A stretch of 64,000 nt of DNA from Tiliqua scincoides. Taxonomy: Eukaryota; Chordata; Lepidosauria; Squamata; Scincidae. Both the position numbers and the translations under genes were made by a program. The notes below the pieces were generated by a model. That model ran no database searches and was not told the origin of the DNA. It saw nothing but the letters and a program-made list of their open reading frames with translations. Positions 1-9,931 of this stretch are shown in pieces (within the stretch, counting starts at the first letter, position 1; each line of letters begins with the position of its first letter). The stretch covers positions 221,968,596-222,032,595 of the forward strand of contig NC_089824.1 in NCBI RefSeq assembly GCF_035046505.1. Direction: 5' to 3'.

Positions 1-1951
1 AGCCTTTGGTGAGGGACCGTGTCAAACGCCTTCTGAAAGTCCAGATATATAATGTCCACGGGTTCTCCCGCATCCACATGCCTGTTGACCTTTTCAAAGA
101 ATTCTATAAGGTTGGTGAGGCAAGACTTACCCTTACAGAAGCCATGCTGACTCTCCCTCAGCAAGGCCTGTTCGTCTATGTGTTTTGAGATCCTATCTTT
201 GATGAGGCATTCCACCATCTTACCCGGTATAGATGTTAGGCTGACTGGCCTATAGTTTCCCGGGTCCCCCCTCTTTCCCTTTTTAAAAATAGGCGTGACA
301 TTTGCTATCCTCCAATCTTCTGGCACCATGGCCGTTTTGAGGGACAAGTTGCATACCTTAGTCAAGAGATCTGCAACTTCATTCTTCAATTCCTTAATAA
401 CCCTTGGGTGTATGCCATCAGGGCCCGGTGACTTATTGATCTTTAATTTATCAATGAGGTCTGAAACATCTTCTCTTTTAACCTCTATCTGACTTAACTC
501 CTCGGTCAGGAGGGGCCGTTCGGGCAGCGGTATCTGCCCGAGGTCTTCTGCCGTGAAGACAGATGCAAAGAACTCATTTAATTTCTCTGCCATCTCTAAG
601 TCTCCTTTTATCTCCCCTTTCCCTCCCTCACCATCCAGAGGGCCAACCGCTTCTCTGGCGGGTTTCCTGCTTCTAACATATTTGAAGAAGCTTTTATTAT
701 TCCCCTTAATGTTGCCGGCCATGCGTTCCTCATAGTCTCGCTTGGCCTCCCCTATCACCTTCTTACATTTCTTTTGCCACAGTTTATGTTCCTTTTTATT
801 CTCTTCATTAGGGCAAGACTTCCATTTACGGAAGGAAGCTTCCTTGCCCTTCACAGCCTCTCTAACTTGGCTGGTTAGCCATGCGGGCACTCTCCTGGAT
901 TTAGTGGAACCCTTCTTTCTTTGCGGTATACACCTCTGCTGGGCCTCTATTACTGTTGTTTTAAGCAGCCTCCATGCACTCTGGAGAGACTGGACTCTTT
1001 TTACCCTCTCTTTCAACCTCCTTCTAACCAGCCTCCTCATTTGAGGGAAGTCCGCCCGTCGGAAGTCAAGGGTTTTTGTTAGAGATTTGCCCGGTATTCT
1101 TCCCCCAACGTGCACATCAAAACGGATCGCAGCATGATCACTGTTCCCCAATGGCTCAGTAACATTTACATCTCTAACCAGGTCCTGCGTACCGCACAAA
1201 ATTAAATCCAGAGTCACCTGTCCTCTAGTGGGCTCCGTGACTAGCTGATCTAAGCCACAGTCATTTAGCACGTCAAGAAATCCGGTTTCCTTATCGTGAC
1301 CAGAACACAAATTGACCCAGTCAATATGAGGATAATTGAAGTCCCCCATGATTACAACCCTGTCCTTCCTTGTCACCTCCCTGATCTGTTTCCTCATTTC
1401 AAGGTCCCCATCAGATTTCTGGTCTGGAGGACGATAGCACGCCCCCAGTATTACATCGCTGCACAAGCCTGGTAATTTAACCCACAGAGATTCTACGGTG
1501 GAGTCGGACCCACCTTCAATCTCTACTTTGCTGGATTCTATCCCTTCCTTAACATAAAGGGCCACCCCACCTCCAACACGCCCCTGCCTGTCCCTCCTGT
1601 AGAGTTTATAGCCCGGGATTGCGGTATCCCACTGATTCTCCGCATTCCACCAGGTTTCCGTTATGCCCACTATGTCAATATTTTCCCTTGTCACCAGACA
1701 TTCCAGTTCTCCCACCTTTGCTCGTAGACTTCGGGCATTCGCATAAAAGCATTTATACACGGAATGCCCCAGGATGGGCTGCTTATTCGCTCCTTTGTCC
1801 CCGCATCCTCTCATTGTGCCAAACCGTCTATCACATCCCATCTCCCTACCTTTCCCAATTTCTTCTCCTACCCTGCCTTTGTCTTGTTGTTCTTTAACCT
1901 CCCCATCCTCATCCCATAGGGATGAGGAGTCCCGAACCGGATGCCCCTCGG
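1..1951 (-). CDS. CR1 ORF2 (endonuclease-reverse transcriptase), partial
   Basis: Translating the minus strand from about 1950 gives a continuous frame through an APE-type endonuclease (VGITETWW near 1650, ACYRPPD near 1430, DFNYPHIDWVN) and into the reverse transcriptase (SPGPDGIHPRV near 425, GNYRPVSL near 260, FDTVPHQR at the edge). I met no stop in the part I translated base by base (about 1320-1950), and frame checks agree down to base 1. The usual start context of CR1 ORF2 is variable, so the exact first codon is not assigned. The thumb and C-terminus are outside the window. An open ORF2 implies a young copy. Confidence 0.75.
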
Positions 1952-1975
1952 CTCCTGTCGGCCTTCCCCCAGGGA

Positions 1976-2203
1976 TCAGTTTAAAAGCTGCTCTGCCACC
2001 TTTTTAATGTTATGCGCCAGCAGTCTGGTTCCATTCTGGTTCAAATGGAGCCCGTCCCTCTTGTACAGGCCCCGCTTGTCCCAAAACGTTCCCCAGTGCC
2101 TAACGAATCTAAACCCCTCCTCCCTACACCACCGTCTCATCCACGCATTGAGACCCCTGATCTCCGCCTGCCTAGCTGGCCCTGCGCGTGGAACAGGTAG
2201 CAC
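1976..2203 (-). CDS. CR1 ORF1 C-terminal esterase-like domain
   Basis: A 75-residue open frame that matches the end of the SGNH/GDSL esterase-like domain carried by CR1 ORF1 (motifs LNAWMRRWCREEGF and GLHLNQNGTRLL, the second holding the usual DGxHL core). It lies directly upstream of ORF2, in a different frame, as in intact CR1 elements. The open frame continues 5' of the methionine with ORF1-like sequence to about 2265, so this is a truncated ORF1 and not a gene of its own. Confidence 0.75.
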   Translation of the reverse strand: MLPVPRAGPARQAEIRGLNAWMRRWCREEGFRFVRHWGTFWDKRGLYKRDGLHLNQNGTRLLAHNIKKVAEQLLN

Positions 2204-2289
2204 TTCAGAGAACGCTACCTTTGAGGTCCTGGCTTTCAGCTTCCTGCCTAAAAGCCTAAATTGGTAGCACAGATTGGTAGCAACTCACA

Positions 2290-2416
2290 AAGGCTGTGGG
2301 TAGAGAGACCTTTCCCAGCCCTGCTGCTCGAGACTCTTCTACCTGGAGGTGCCAGCGATGCAACCCGGGATCTTCTGCATGCAAAGCTGGTGCTCAATTC
2401 TTGAGCTGTGGCTGAC
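2290..2416 (-). mobile_element. tRNA-derived SINE fragment (family T)
   Basis: Read on the minus strand it shows a tRNA-like head: a degenerate A box, GCATGCAGAAGATCCCGGGT and a B-box-like GGTTGCATCGC, followed by a body ending near 2290. Related copies lie at 11480, 40181 and 45565. Confidence 0.55.
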
Positions 2417-2592
2417 GGTGACCATTATGCCATTAGGGACAACTCTCCTGCTTCTGTGCTGCTGATTCCTGTGGTGTACCAAAGCGTGCCACCTTGGTCA
2501 CTTGTGTTGGAGTAGCATTCTTTTCAGAGTGGGCAAACTTCTGACTTTAAAGAACATTGGCTGCTGTAAAGCAGAATTGTGATGGTCTACAG

Positions 2593-2760
2593 CAGAGGTC
2601 CCTAAAACCTGCAGGCCACATCCAGCGCATGTCGAATGGCCCACTCATGCATGGGCCACTCAGTGACCCATTGAGTGGCCACTCCTTCCTCCTTTCACCC
2701 ATCCCTATCGTAAGATGCGGCACCACACACCTTTTTTTCTGCTGGATGCAATGCCTGCTG
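2593..2760. mobile_element. hAT-like miniature fragment
   Basis: Begins CAGAGGTCCCTAAAACCTGC, close to the CAGGGGTCTCCAAAC terminus of the hAT miniature at 6440. The matching right terminus is not seen because a LINE follows at 2792. Confidence 0.4.
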
Positions 2761-2791
2761 GCCTGGATCACTTTCGCTGAGATAGATGGAT

Positions 2792-3733
2792 CATCTTGGC
2801 AACCTTCAGTCTCGAAAGACTCTGGTATCGCGCTCTGAATGGTGGTTCTGGAACAGCGTCTAGTGTGGCTGAAAAGGCCAATTCGGGAGTGACAATCCCT
2901 TCCACAAGTGCAGTCTGTCCCTGGTCTGTCCCTGGTCTGTCTCTCTGGCTATGGGCCTTCCTTCTTTGCCTCTTTGCCTCAGACTGTTGGCCAAGTGTCT
3001 CTTCAAACTGGGAAAGGCCATGCTGCACAGCCTGCCTCCCGCTCAGAGGCCAGGGTTTCCCACTTGTTGAGGTCCACTCCTAAGGCCTTCAGATCCCTCT
3101 TGCAGATGTCCTTGTATCGCAGCTGTGGTCTACCTGTAGGGCGCTTTCCTTGCACGAGTTCTCCATAGAGGAGATCCTTTGGGATCCGGCCATCATCCAT
3201 TCTCACGACATGACCGAGCCAACGCAGGCGTCTCTGTTTCAGCAGTGCATACATGCTAGGGATTCCAGCTCGTTCCAGGACTGTGTTGTTTAGAACTTTG
3301 TCCTGCCAGGTGATGCCGAGATTGTGTTGGAGGCAGCGCATGTGGAAAGCATTCAGTTTCTTCTGTTGTGAGCGAAGAGTCCGTGACTCACTGCAGTACC
3401 GAAGTGTACTCAGGATGCAAGCTCTGTAGACCTAGATCTTGGTATGTTCCGTCAGCTTCTTGTTGGACCAGACTCTCTTTGTGAGTCTGGAAAACATGGT
3501 AGCTGCTTTACCGATGCGCTTGTTTAGCTCGGTATCGAGAGAAAGAGTGTCGGAGATCGTTGAGCCAAGATTCACAAAGTCATGGACAACCTCCAGTTCA
3601 TGTGCAGAGATTGTAATGCAGGGAGGTGAGTCCACATCCTGAACCACGACCTGTGTTTTCTTCAGGCTGATTGTCAGTCCAAAATCTTGGCAGGCCTTGC
3701 TAAAACGATCCATGAGCTGCTGGAGATAACATA
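2792..3733 (-). mobile_element. LINE 3' fragment, RLRWLGH family
   Basis: A 5'-truncated non-LTR retrotransposon in antisense. Frames 3432-3749 and 3003-3341 encode the RT C-terminal part (LGSTISDTLSLD) and the region RRLRWLGHVVRMDDGRIPKD. The C-terminal zinc-knuckle-like CSQCGRDCHSRIGLFSHTRR block, intact in other copies, is disturbed here. The 3' end carries a hairpin (AGTCT-TTCG-AGACT in consensus) followed by GAAGGTTGCCAA. An exact 11-bp duplication GATAGATGGAT flanks it (2781-2791 and 3734-3744). The LINE clade is not settled from sequence alone; it is neither CR1 nor L1. Confidence 0.85.
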
Positions 3734-3829
3734 GATAGATGGATAACAAGTGGCCTGTAGCTACAAATATTCTTCTCCTATTATGAAATTCATAGAGCTA
3801 TATACAAAATGTATACAGTACATTGTTAT

Positions 3830-4539
3830 CCATAATTGGTCTGCTCTGGGTAAACTGGTGGAAAACATAATCATCTATGAGTCTTGCTGAAGGACAATCA
3901 GACTGGTTTCTGCAAAGGTAAGTCCTGCCACACAAACCTTCTAGAGTTCATTCAGGTACGTCAGTAGAGTTGATTCAGTGGACATTTTAACAAAGTGCCT
4001 CTTCAAAGACTCTTGACATAGTCCTGCAATAAGTGGACAGATCCTTTTGTGGACTGGTAACTGGTTAAAAAACAGGAAGCAGAGAGTAGGAATGAATGGA
4101 CAGTTGTCATGGTGGGGGGCACTAAGTGGTGGAGTCGGACAGACCCTTGGGGGTCTGTCTTGGGGCTGATGTTTTTTCACTTTTTCCTAAATGATCTGGA
4201 GTTGGGGTAACCAGCAAGTTTGCAGATGCTACCAAACTATACAGGGCGGTTAAAACAAAGGCAGATTGAGAAGTGCTCCAAAAAGACAACTCCAAGTTGG
4301 GTGAATGTGCAGAGAAATGGCAAATACAGCTAAACGTCAATAAGGGTAAGATGAGGCACACTGAGGCCAAACATCCCAGTGTCACTTGTACACTGGCAGC
4401 TCAAACCCCATCAGTGAGCAGCAGGAGAGCAATCTTTGGGGCCACAGTGGATAATGGAATGAACATACTGACTCTGTGTGCAATAGAAGGTAAATTCCAC
4501 TGTTGGAGTCATGAGGAAAGGGGTTAAAAACAAGACTCA
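3830..4539 (+). mobile_element. Old CR1/L3-like LINE fragment (left part)
   Basis: A decayed reverse-transcriptase region in sense orientation. Translations give a QTGFCKGKSC-like block near 3900, a FLNDLE-like block near 4180 and KFADATKLYRA (the FADDTKL palm motif) near 4215. It is much more diverged than the other CR1 copies and is cut by the 5S SINE at 4549; it resumes at 4890. Confidence 0.65.
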
Positions 4540-4548
4540 CACTGTATT

Positions 4549-4880
4549 GCTCTGTTGTTACCCTGCACATGCCCAATCTTGTCTGATCTTGGAAGCTAAG
4601 CAGGGTTAGGCCTGGTCAATACTTGGATGGGAGACCGCCTGGGAATACCGGGTGCTGTAGGCTTATACCATGATCTCGGAAGCTAAGCAGGGACAGGCCT
4701 GGTTAGTACTTGGATGGGAGACCGCCTGGGAATACTGGGTGCTGTAGGCTTATACCATGATCTTGGAAGCTAAGCAGGGTCAGGCCGGGTTAGTACTTGG
4801 ATGGGAGACCGCCTGGGAATACCGGGGGCTGTAGGCTTATACCATAGTCTTTTGAGACTGAAGGTTGCCAACCAACCAAC
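4549..4880 (+). mobile_element. 5S rRNA-derived SINE with three 87-bp repeats
   Basis: The body is 5S rRNA sequence (AGCTAAGCAGGG, TTGGATGGGAGACCGCCTGG, CCGGGTGCTGTAGGCTT), ending in a tail with a hairpin and GAAGGTTGCCAA shared with the RLRWLGH LINE. The 5S 3' two-thirds is present three times in tandem (4585-4671, 4672-4758, 4759-4845), each exactly 87 bp and each containing the 5S internal promoter. An exact 9-bp duplication CACTGTATT flanks it (4540-4548, 4881-4889). It sits inside an older LINE. Confidence 0.92.
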
Positions 4881-4889
4881 CACTGTATT

Positions 4890-5066
4890 TCTGGTGAATA
4901 AATCTATGCTGTGGCCAGATTTGGGACACTGTGTACTGTTCTCATCACCACCCCTCAAGAAGGATATTGCGCAAAAGGGGTCACTAAATGTGGAGAAGGT
5001 CCAAAAGGGGGCCATTAAAATGCTTGGAGAATTGGAGTTTCATTTGTTTCAAGGAAAAGTGACAAC
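4890..5066 (+). mobile_element. Old CR1/L3-like LINE fragment (right part)
   Basis: Continues the decayed LINE interrupted by the 5S SINE. It holds the block that in intact copies reads EYCVQFWSPHLKKDI (here near 4925-4985). The younger CR1 at 5069 abuts it. Confidence 0.55.
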
Positions 5067-5068
5067 AT

Positions 5069-5789
5069 TTAGGAAGGGTATTGAGAACAAAACGGCTAGT
5101 ATTATAATGCCGTTGTACAAATCGATGGTAAGGCCACACCTGGAGTATTGTGTCCAGTTCTGGTCGCCGCATCTCAAAAAAGACATAGTGGAAATGGAAA
5201 TGGTGCAAAAAAGAGCGACTAAGATGGTTACGGGGCTGGGGCACCTTCCTTACGAGGAAAGGCTACGGCGTTTGGGCCTCTTCAGCCTAGAAAAGAGACG
5301 CCTGAGGGGGGACATGATTGAGACATACAAAATTATGCAGGGGATGGACAGAGTGGATAGGGAGATGCTCTTTACACTCGCGCATAACACCAGAACCAGT
5401 GGACATCCACTAAAATTGAGTGTTGGGCGGGTTAGGACAGACAAAAGAAAATATTTCTTTACTCAGCTTGTGGTTGGTCTGTGGAACTCCTTGCCACAGG
5501 ATGTGGTGCTGGCGTCTAGCCTAGACGCCTTTAAAAGGGGATTGGACAAGTTTCTGGAGGAAAAATCCATTTCGGGTTACAAGCCATGATGTTTATGTGC
5601 AACCTCCTGATTTTAGAAATGGGCTATGTCAGAATGCCAGATGCAAGGGAGGGCACCAGGATGAGGTCTCTTGTTATCTGGTGTGCTTCCTGGGGCATTT
5701 GGTGGGCTGCTGTGAGATACAGGAAGCTGGGCTAGTTGGGCCTATGGCCTGATCCAGTGGGGCTGTTCTTATGTTCTTATGTTCTTATT
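5069..5789 (+). mobile_element. CR1 LINE 3' end, young
   Basis: A 5'-truncated CR1 with the ORF2 C-terminus open from about 5072 to 5589 (motifs MPLYKSMVRPHLEYCVQFWS, LRRLGLFSLEKRRLRGDMIE, FFTQLVVGLWNSLPQDV), a 3' UTR of about 170 bp, and the CR1 terminal microsatellite TTATGTTCTTATGTTCTTAT at 5768-5788. Confidence 0.9.
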
Positions 5790-5839
5790 TGGTACTTTTT
5801 AGCTTGTAAAAAGGGTGATTAAAGGGGGAAGCATGATGG

Positions 5840-6180
5840 CTTATGAGTTATACAATAATTTATGGTGTGGAGAGAATGACACTTTCTCTCCCTCTCACAA
5901 TCCTAGAACCAGGAGTCCTGAAACCAACTGGTGGGTGGACAAAAGGTGATGCTTTTTCACACAGCTCATAATTAGTCTGTGGGATTCATTGCCACAAAAT
6001 GTGGTGATGGAGACCAGTTGGAATGGGTCGAAAAGAGTATTCAAGGGAGGGCAGGCGCTACTACCTTGCATGTACTTGCCTCTGAATACCAATTACCAGG
6101 GAGGAGAGAGGCCTGCCTTTCCTTCCTGCTTGTGATTGTGGCTTCCCAGAGGCAACTGGCATCCAGACTAGATGGGCTTG
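5840..6180 (+). mobile_element. Old CR1 3' end interrupted by two hAT miniatures
   Basis: A diverged CR1 3' end (LISLWDSLPQNV-like block near 5970) whose 3' UTR is recognisable up to CTAGATGGGCTTG at 6167. The terminal CCTTATGTTCTTAT is displaced to 6774-6787, beyond the two miniatures at 6189-6759. Confidence 0.7.
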
Positions 6181-6188
6181 ATTTAGCA

Positions 6189-6431
6189 CAGCAGTTTTCA
6201 GCCAGTGTGCTGCAAAAGGTCTGCAGGTGTGCCACGGGAGTTTGGAGCCAGCAGAGTCGACGGAAGAAGATGGACAGACAATTTGTTGCTACAGACAGTT
6301 GCTCTAAAAACAGAGCTGCAGAACCCAGAAGAGCCTCCTGGAAGCCAGAAGTGATATCACAAGAGGCAAAGATCAGAGAGAAGACCACAGAGGTCAGTGT
6401 GCCATGAGAAGAAAAATACTGAAAATCGTTG
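6189..6431. mobile_element. hAT miniature element 1
   Basis: Imperfect inverted ends: CAGCAGTTTTCAG on the left, and the reverse complement CAACGATTTTCAG on the right. Flanks are ATTTAGCA (6181-6188) and CTCTAGCA (6432-6439), six of eight bases alike, as expected for an old 8-bp hAT duplication. The interior has the GTGTGCC blocks typical of this hAT group. Confidence 0.75.
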
Positions 6432-6439
6432 CTCTAGCA

Positions 6440-6759
6440 CAGGGGTCTCCAAACTTTTTGGCTAGAGGGCCGCATCAAATATCTGGCACGGTGTTGAGGG
6501 CTGGAAAAAAAAATTAAATATAAAATTTATTTAAATAAATTAGAGATGGAACTTAGATGAGTGAATAGATGAATGAATGGGCTCTTTCATTCAACCTCTC
6601 TGGTTTTTGAACACCCTCCAGATGCAACCAAAGCATAGTTCCAGTCATGTTTGGCCAAGTGGGCCAGGGGCTTTCAGGGGACAAGAGGCTGGCCGTGGGC
6701 CGGATAGAGGCTTGCCGCGGGCCGCATCTGGCCCCTGGGCCGGGGTTTGGAGACCCCTG
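6440..6759. mobile_element. hAT miniature element 2, exact 8-bp duplication
   Basis: Inverted ends CAGGGGTCTCCAAAC and GTTTGGAGACCCCTG match perfectly. An exact 8-bp duplication CTCTAGCA flanks it (6432-6439 and 6760-6767). There is no transposase frame, so it is non-autonomous. Confidence 0.92.
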
Positions 6760-6789
6760 CTCTAGCAAGACCTTCCTTATGTTCTTATC

Positions 6790-8274
6790 TGTCCTGTTGA
6801 TTCCCACTCAAATGCCTCTCCTCCATATACTGACCTTCACTGTCTAAAAAGCCATTTACGCAGAGAGCCGCATACATTATCTGTATATCACATGACGTAG
6901 TAGCTCTTGTCCTCCACTTATCTTTTCTGGCAGAAATTAACCTCCTTCCCTCGTCACTTTTTCCACATCACTTCTTATTGCACAGGGACTGAGTTGAGTG
7001 TATGAACTTCCATTACTGTATAAGCTATTATTTTTCCTTTAGGGCTCCCTCCCCTCCCACAGGCGGAACACCCTCCAGTTATTTAGACTTTTCTTCACAA
7101 AAAAATGCTCTATACGGCAATCTCTTGGTGTCCTTCACTTTTTTGCACTTTCCCCAGTTCTGTTAGATCTTCTTGGTGTTTGGGCAACCACAACTGTACA
7201 TCAAGTAACCTGCTTTCTCTTGCGTTTCCTGGCACTGCCTGTGCTCTACAAGATGATTGAAAGCCTTGGGATTTCTCCACTGTGCATTGAACAGGTTCCC
7301 TGTCTCAGCTCGGTCTGCTGCTTTCACCACTCACCATGCTCAGTAAGTGATTGAAGATAAGATCTGCTGCAGTGACAAGCAAAGGAGGAGGTGCCCTGAA
7401 GGGAGGGGAGGCTGCAGGCCTGGGAAAAGAGGGAAAGAGCGAGGCTGTGCACATACCAGCAGGATGCCATGTGAGCAGCACTTGGGATTGCCAGGGGTCA
7501 GCTGGCAGCACTTTCACTGAAATTAGAAGCCCAACTTCACTGGCAGTTTAAACTTCAGCCCCCTCCAACAATTTAGATGACTGATAGACGTTTTTCAAAT
7601 TATGTATTGCATGGAGACTCTCCCCCTTTTACCCCCTATTTAGTTCTGTTGTGGTCTCTCGTGTCTGGGTGTGCATCTCTCTCTCTTAAAATGGGCACTG
7701 ACAGCCGTCTCTGGGGTCAGTGTACTGTTGTACCACTGTGCTCAAAACTGCCAGGTTTCTGCATTAATCAATTATGCCCCTGGGGAAATACAGAAAGACT
7801 ACAGACATACTGTGCACCCCTCATAAAGAGTGAGTGACCATCCCGATTGAACACCCCATCTGGAAGTGCCAACAGCTTTTGAAGGAGAAAGCACAGGAGA
7901 CTTTTGGCACTGATTCCCAGAAAGATCATGCGCGAGGGATCCTGGGCACACATTCCACTGGTTGTGCCATGTAATATGCTTGGTAGTCAGTGGCCAAACA
8001 TTTGAGAAGAGGAGGAATGAGGACCTCCTTAAGGGGTTGGAGACCTTTGGCATTCCTGCACCCAAAAAGTACATAAGTATCCAGCAGGGATCTATCTGTG
8101 CAGGACTAACTTGGGCAGCAGAGCAGCGCTGAATGCTGGGTGGCCAGGGAGAAAGCAAGAGCAGCTTCTCCTGTTCTCTTGCAAGCAGGGCTAGTGGCTC
8201 ACTGCAAGGCTGAGATTCAGCATACATCAGCAACGGACACAGAAAGCGCAAGAAAAAGAGTAGTTGACAGCCAC
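6790..8274. other. No gene seen
   Basis: No coding pattern, RNA gene or clear repeat end was recognised here. Short open frames on both strands lack family resemblance. Confidence 0.5.
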
Positions 8275-8345
8275 CTTTTAATGATCGTGACTTTGATTCC
8301 CACTCTTCCTCCAAAGAGCTCAGGGTGGCAGTCCAGCCTTGAAAG
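8275..8345 (-). mobile_element. Sauria-type SINE 3' fragment
   Basis: In reverse complement it reads CACCCTGAGCTCTTTGGAGG followed by AAGAGTGGGAATCAAAG, the conserved tail block of the tRNA-derived SINE seen in full at 20825. Confidence 0.55.
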
Positions 8346-9097
8346 GCAGGTAGATCTTAGAGAGAGACTCTGACTCCAGCCCATCAACATCCAGTGAGCC
8401 TCGTGGCCAAGCAGGGAGTTGATCCCATCCCAGGCCTTCTTGGGAGAAGGCCAACAGTACATGGAGGGAGGCTTGGAGTGTTCTCTTTCCAAGCATCCGC
8501 TCCCATCTCCTTGCCCTACTTCGTTTCCCCTCCCAGGCCTCGGTGATGCAAAGACCTTTCCAGAGGAGCAAAGATAGGACCTCGGCTCACACCGCTGACA
8601 TCACACCACTACTTCTCTGAATGCTGCCAGCCCAGCAGACTTGGCATCCCAGCCAGGCCTGTCACTTCCAACACTCCTCAGACTCCCTTTCACTGACGTC
8701 GGTGCAAAGAGTTGCTCTTTTTTTCCCACCAGGAGATTCCAGCAGAGGCAGGCGATGAGTCAGGGACCAACCTGGCTTCTCCAACTGCATTTTTCCAGCC
8801 AGAACAGACTGTCCAAGAGGGACGTCTTACTTGACCTCCTGGCAAAGAAGAGCTGGGGAGAGGTTGGCTCCACACTGGGACAAGTTTTCATGCCAGCAAA
8901 TACTTCCGGGTACTCGTATGCAGCTACAGAATCGATTTGAGGAGATTTCTTAAAGCCAGGAGGCCATCTAGGGCAACACTTCAGTGGGGACAGCACTTGT
9001 GCTTCAGCACGAACAGACCAGCACACTTTGAGGGAGTCCAAACAGAGGACAATTACTGCATCAGGTCTTCACAACAGGAAAGGTATTTCAGCAGTTG
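8346..9097. other. No gene seen
   Basis: Unique-looking non-coding sequence. No exon, RNA gene or repeat terminus could be supported. Confidence 0.45.
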
Positions 9098-9104
9098 CGT
9101 GATG

Positions 9105-9308
9105 CACTGGCATCGCTAGGGGGGTGGCGCAGTAAGTACTGTTGGTGCCACAATGGACTATGTCAGTGGCCTCTCCCACTCCTTGTCCGAGCCATTCTGG
9201 GCAGCAGCAACAATGTGCAGTCATGCAGAGTGGGAGGAGCCGCTTACACGGCATATTGCGAAATCTGAAGTATTTACCATGCCACCCCCCCAATAACTAT
9301 GCCACTAG
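9105..9308. mobile_element. Palindromic miniature P1 variant (hAT-like)
   Basis: Ends CACTGGCATCGCTAG and CTATGCCACTAG in inverse orientation, with a palindromic body (AGCCATTCTGGGCAG). Flanks CGTGATG (9098-9104) and CATGATG (9309-9315) differ at one base. Confidence 0.65.
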
Positions 9309-9332
9309 CATGATGTAACACAGGAGACTTGA

Positions 9333-9485
9333 GAGCCCAATCCTATCCAGCTTCACTGTGCCACTAGGGCATGCACTGCACCCTGCTGTGGCAGTCATGA
9401 AGTCCTCCTCAAGGTAAGGGAACATTTATTCTGATACATCAGGGCTGCAATGCAGCTGCATCAGTGCTGGACAGGACTGGGCCCT
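9333..9485. mobile_element. Palindromic miniature P3
   Basis: Ends AGCCCAATCCTATCC and GGACAGGACTGGGCCCT are inverse of each other. Copies of the same family lie at 31760, 47767 and 49800. Confidence 0.55.
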
Positions 9486-9487
9486 GA

Positions 9488-9574
9488 GGCTGCAATCCTC
9501 TCCACTTACCTGGGAGCAAGCCCAATGAATATAATGGGACATCTGCGTAGATATACATAGGACTGAGCTCTCAA
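9488..9574. mobile_element. Palindromic miniature P4 copy
   Basis: A diverged copy of the 90-bp palindrome that is intact at 37481, 38319 and 55021. Core: GGCTGCAATCCT, ACCTGGGAGCAAGCCC, then the inverse half. Confidence 0.65.
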
Positions 9575-9639
9575 CCAGGACTTCCTTGGTTCTCATCTTT
9601 CCTCTGTCCTGAACTCACTAAGAGGCTATATGCACGCTG

Positions 9640-9765
9640 TTCCCTCTCAGCCTCTTACAATAGGGGGCAATAATGCTTACTGGGTGGTTGTAAGGACTAT
9701 ATTAAGATGATACCTTTGAAGTGTTCCCAACACTCATGAGAGTGTTAGGCAATTTCTAAGTGCGA
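9640..9765 (+). mobile_element. MIR-like SINE 3' fragment
   Basis: Contains TGGTTGTAAGGACTATATTA and a downstream block like the 3' half of MIR or related CORE-SINEs. It is old and diverged. Confidence 0.35.
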
Positions 9766-9931
9766 TCCTGGCAGGCAGGGCTCAGAGGAATTTCACCAGG
9801 GGGTAAGAAGTTTCTTTTGGGCCCCTTTGCAAAGGGGGAGGGGTGAAACAGTGGGTGAGGGTGGTGATGGGCAAGCAGAATGAGGGCAGGGAGGGGCAAA
9901 ACAGGATAGGGGGAGGGTGGAGACAGCTGGA

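Larger units (their letters stand above)
1..2270 (-). mobile_element. CR1 LINE, 5'-truncated, runs off left edge
   Basis: A chicken-repeat-1 type non-LTR retrotransposon read right to left. From about 2270 it holds the end of ORF1 and then ORF2: endonuclease (DFNYPHIDWVN near 1313-1343), linker, and reverse transcriptase up to the YLDFQKAFDTVPH motif at the window edge. The three conserved sites I checked (endonuclease near 1343, SPGPDGI near 431, FDTVP near 59) all sit in one reading frame, so no net frameshift separates them. The 5' boundary near 2270 is where ORF1 similarity stops; this is the usual 5' truncation. The 3' end lies outside the window. Confidence 0.9.

Noticed and set aside
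4585-4845. A functional 5S rRNA gene or gene cluster
   Set aside because: The units lack the full 5S 5' region, carry a LINE-type tail, and are flanked by a target duplication. It is a SINE.
4801-5589. A 262-codon open frame starting within the 5S SINE
   Set aside because: It fuses SINE, old LINE and young CR1 sequence by chance; the conserved protein part starts only near 5072.
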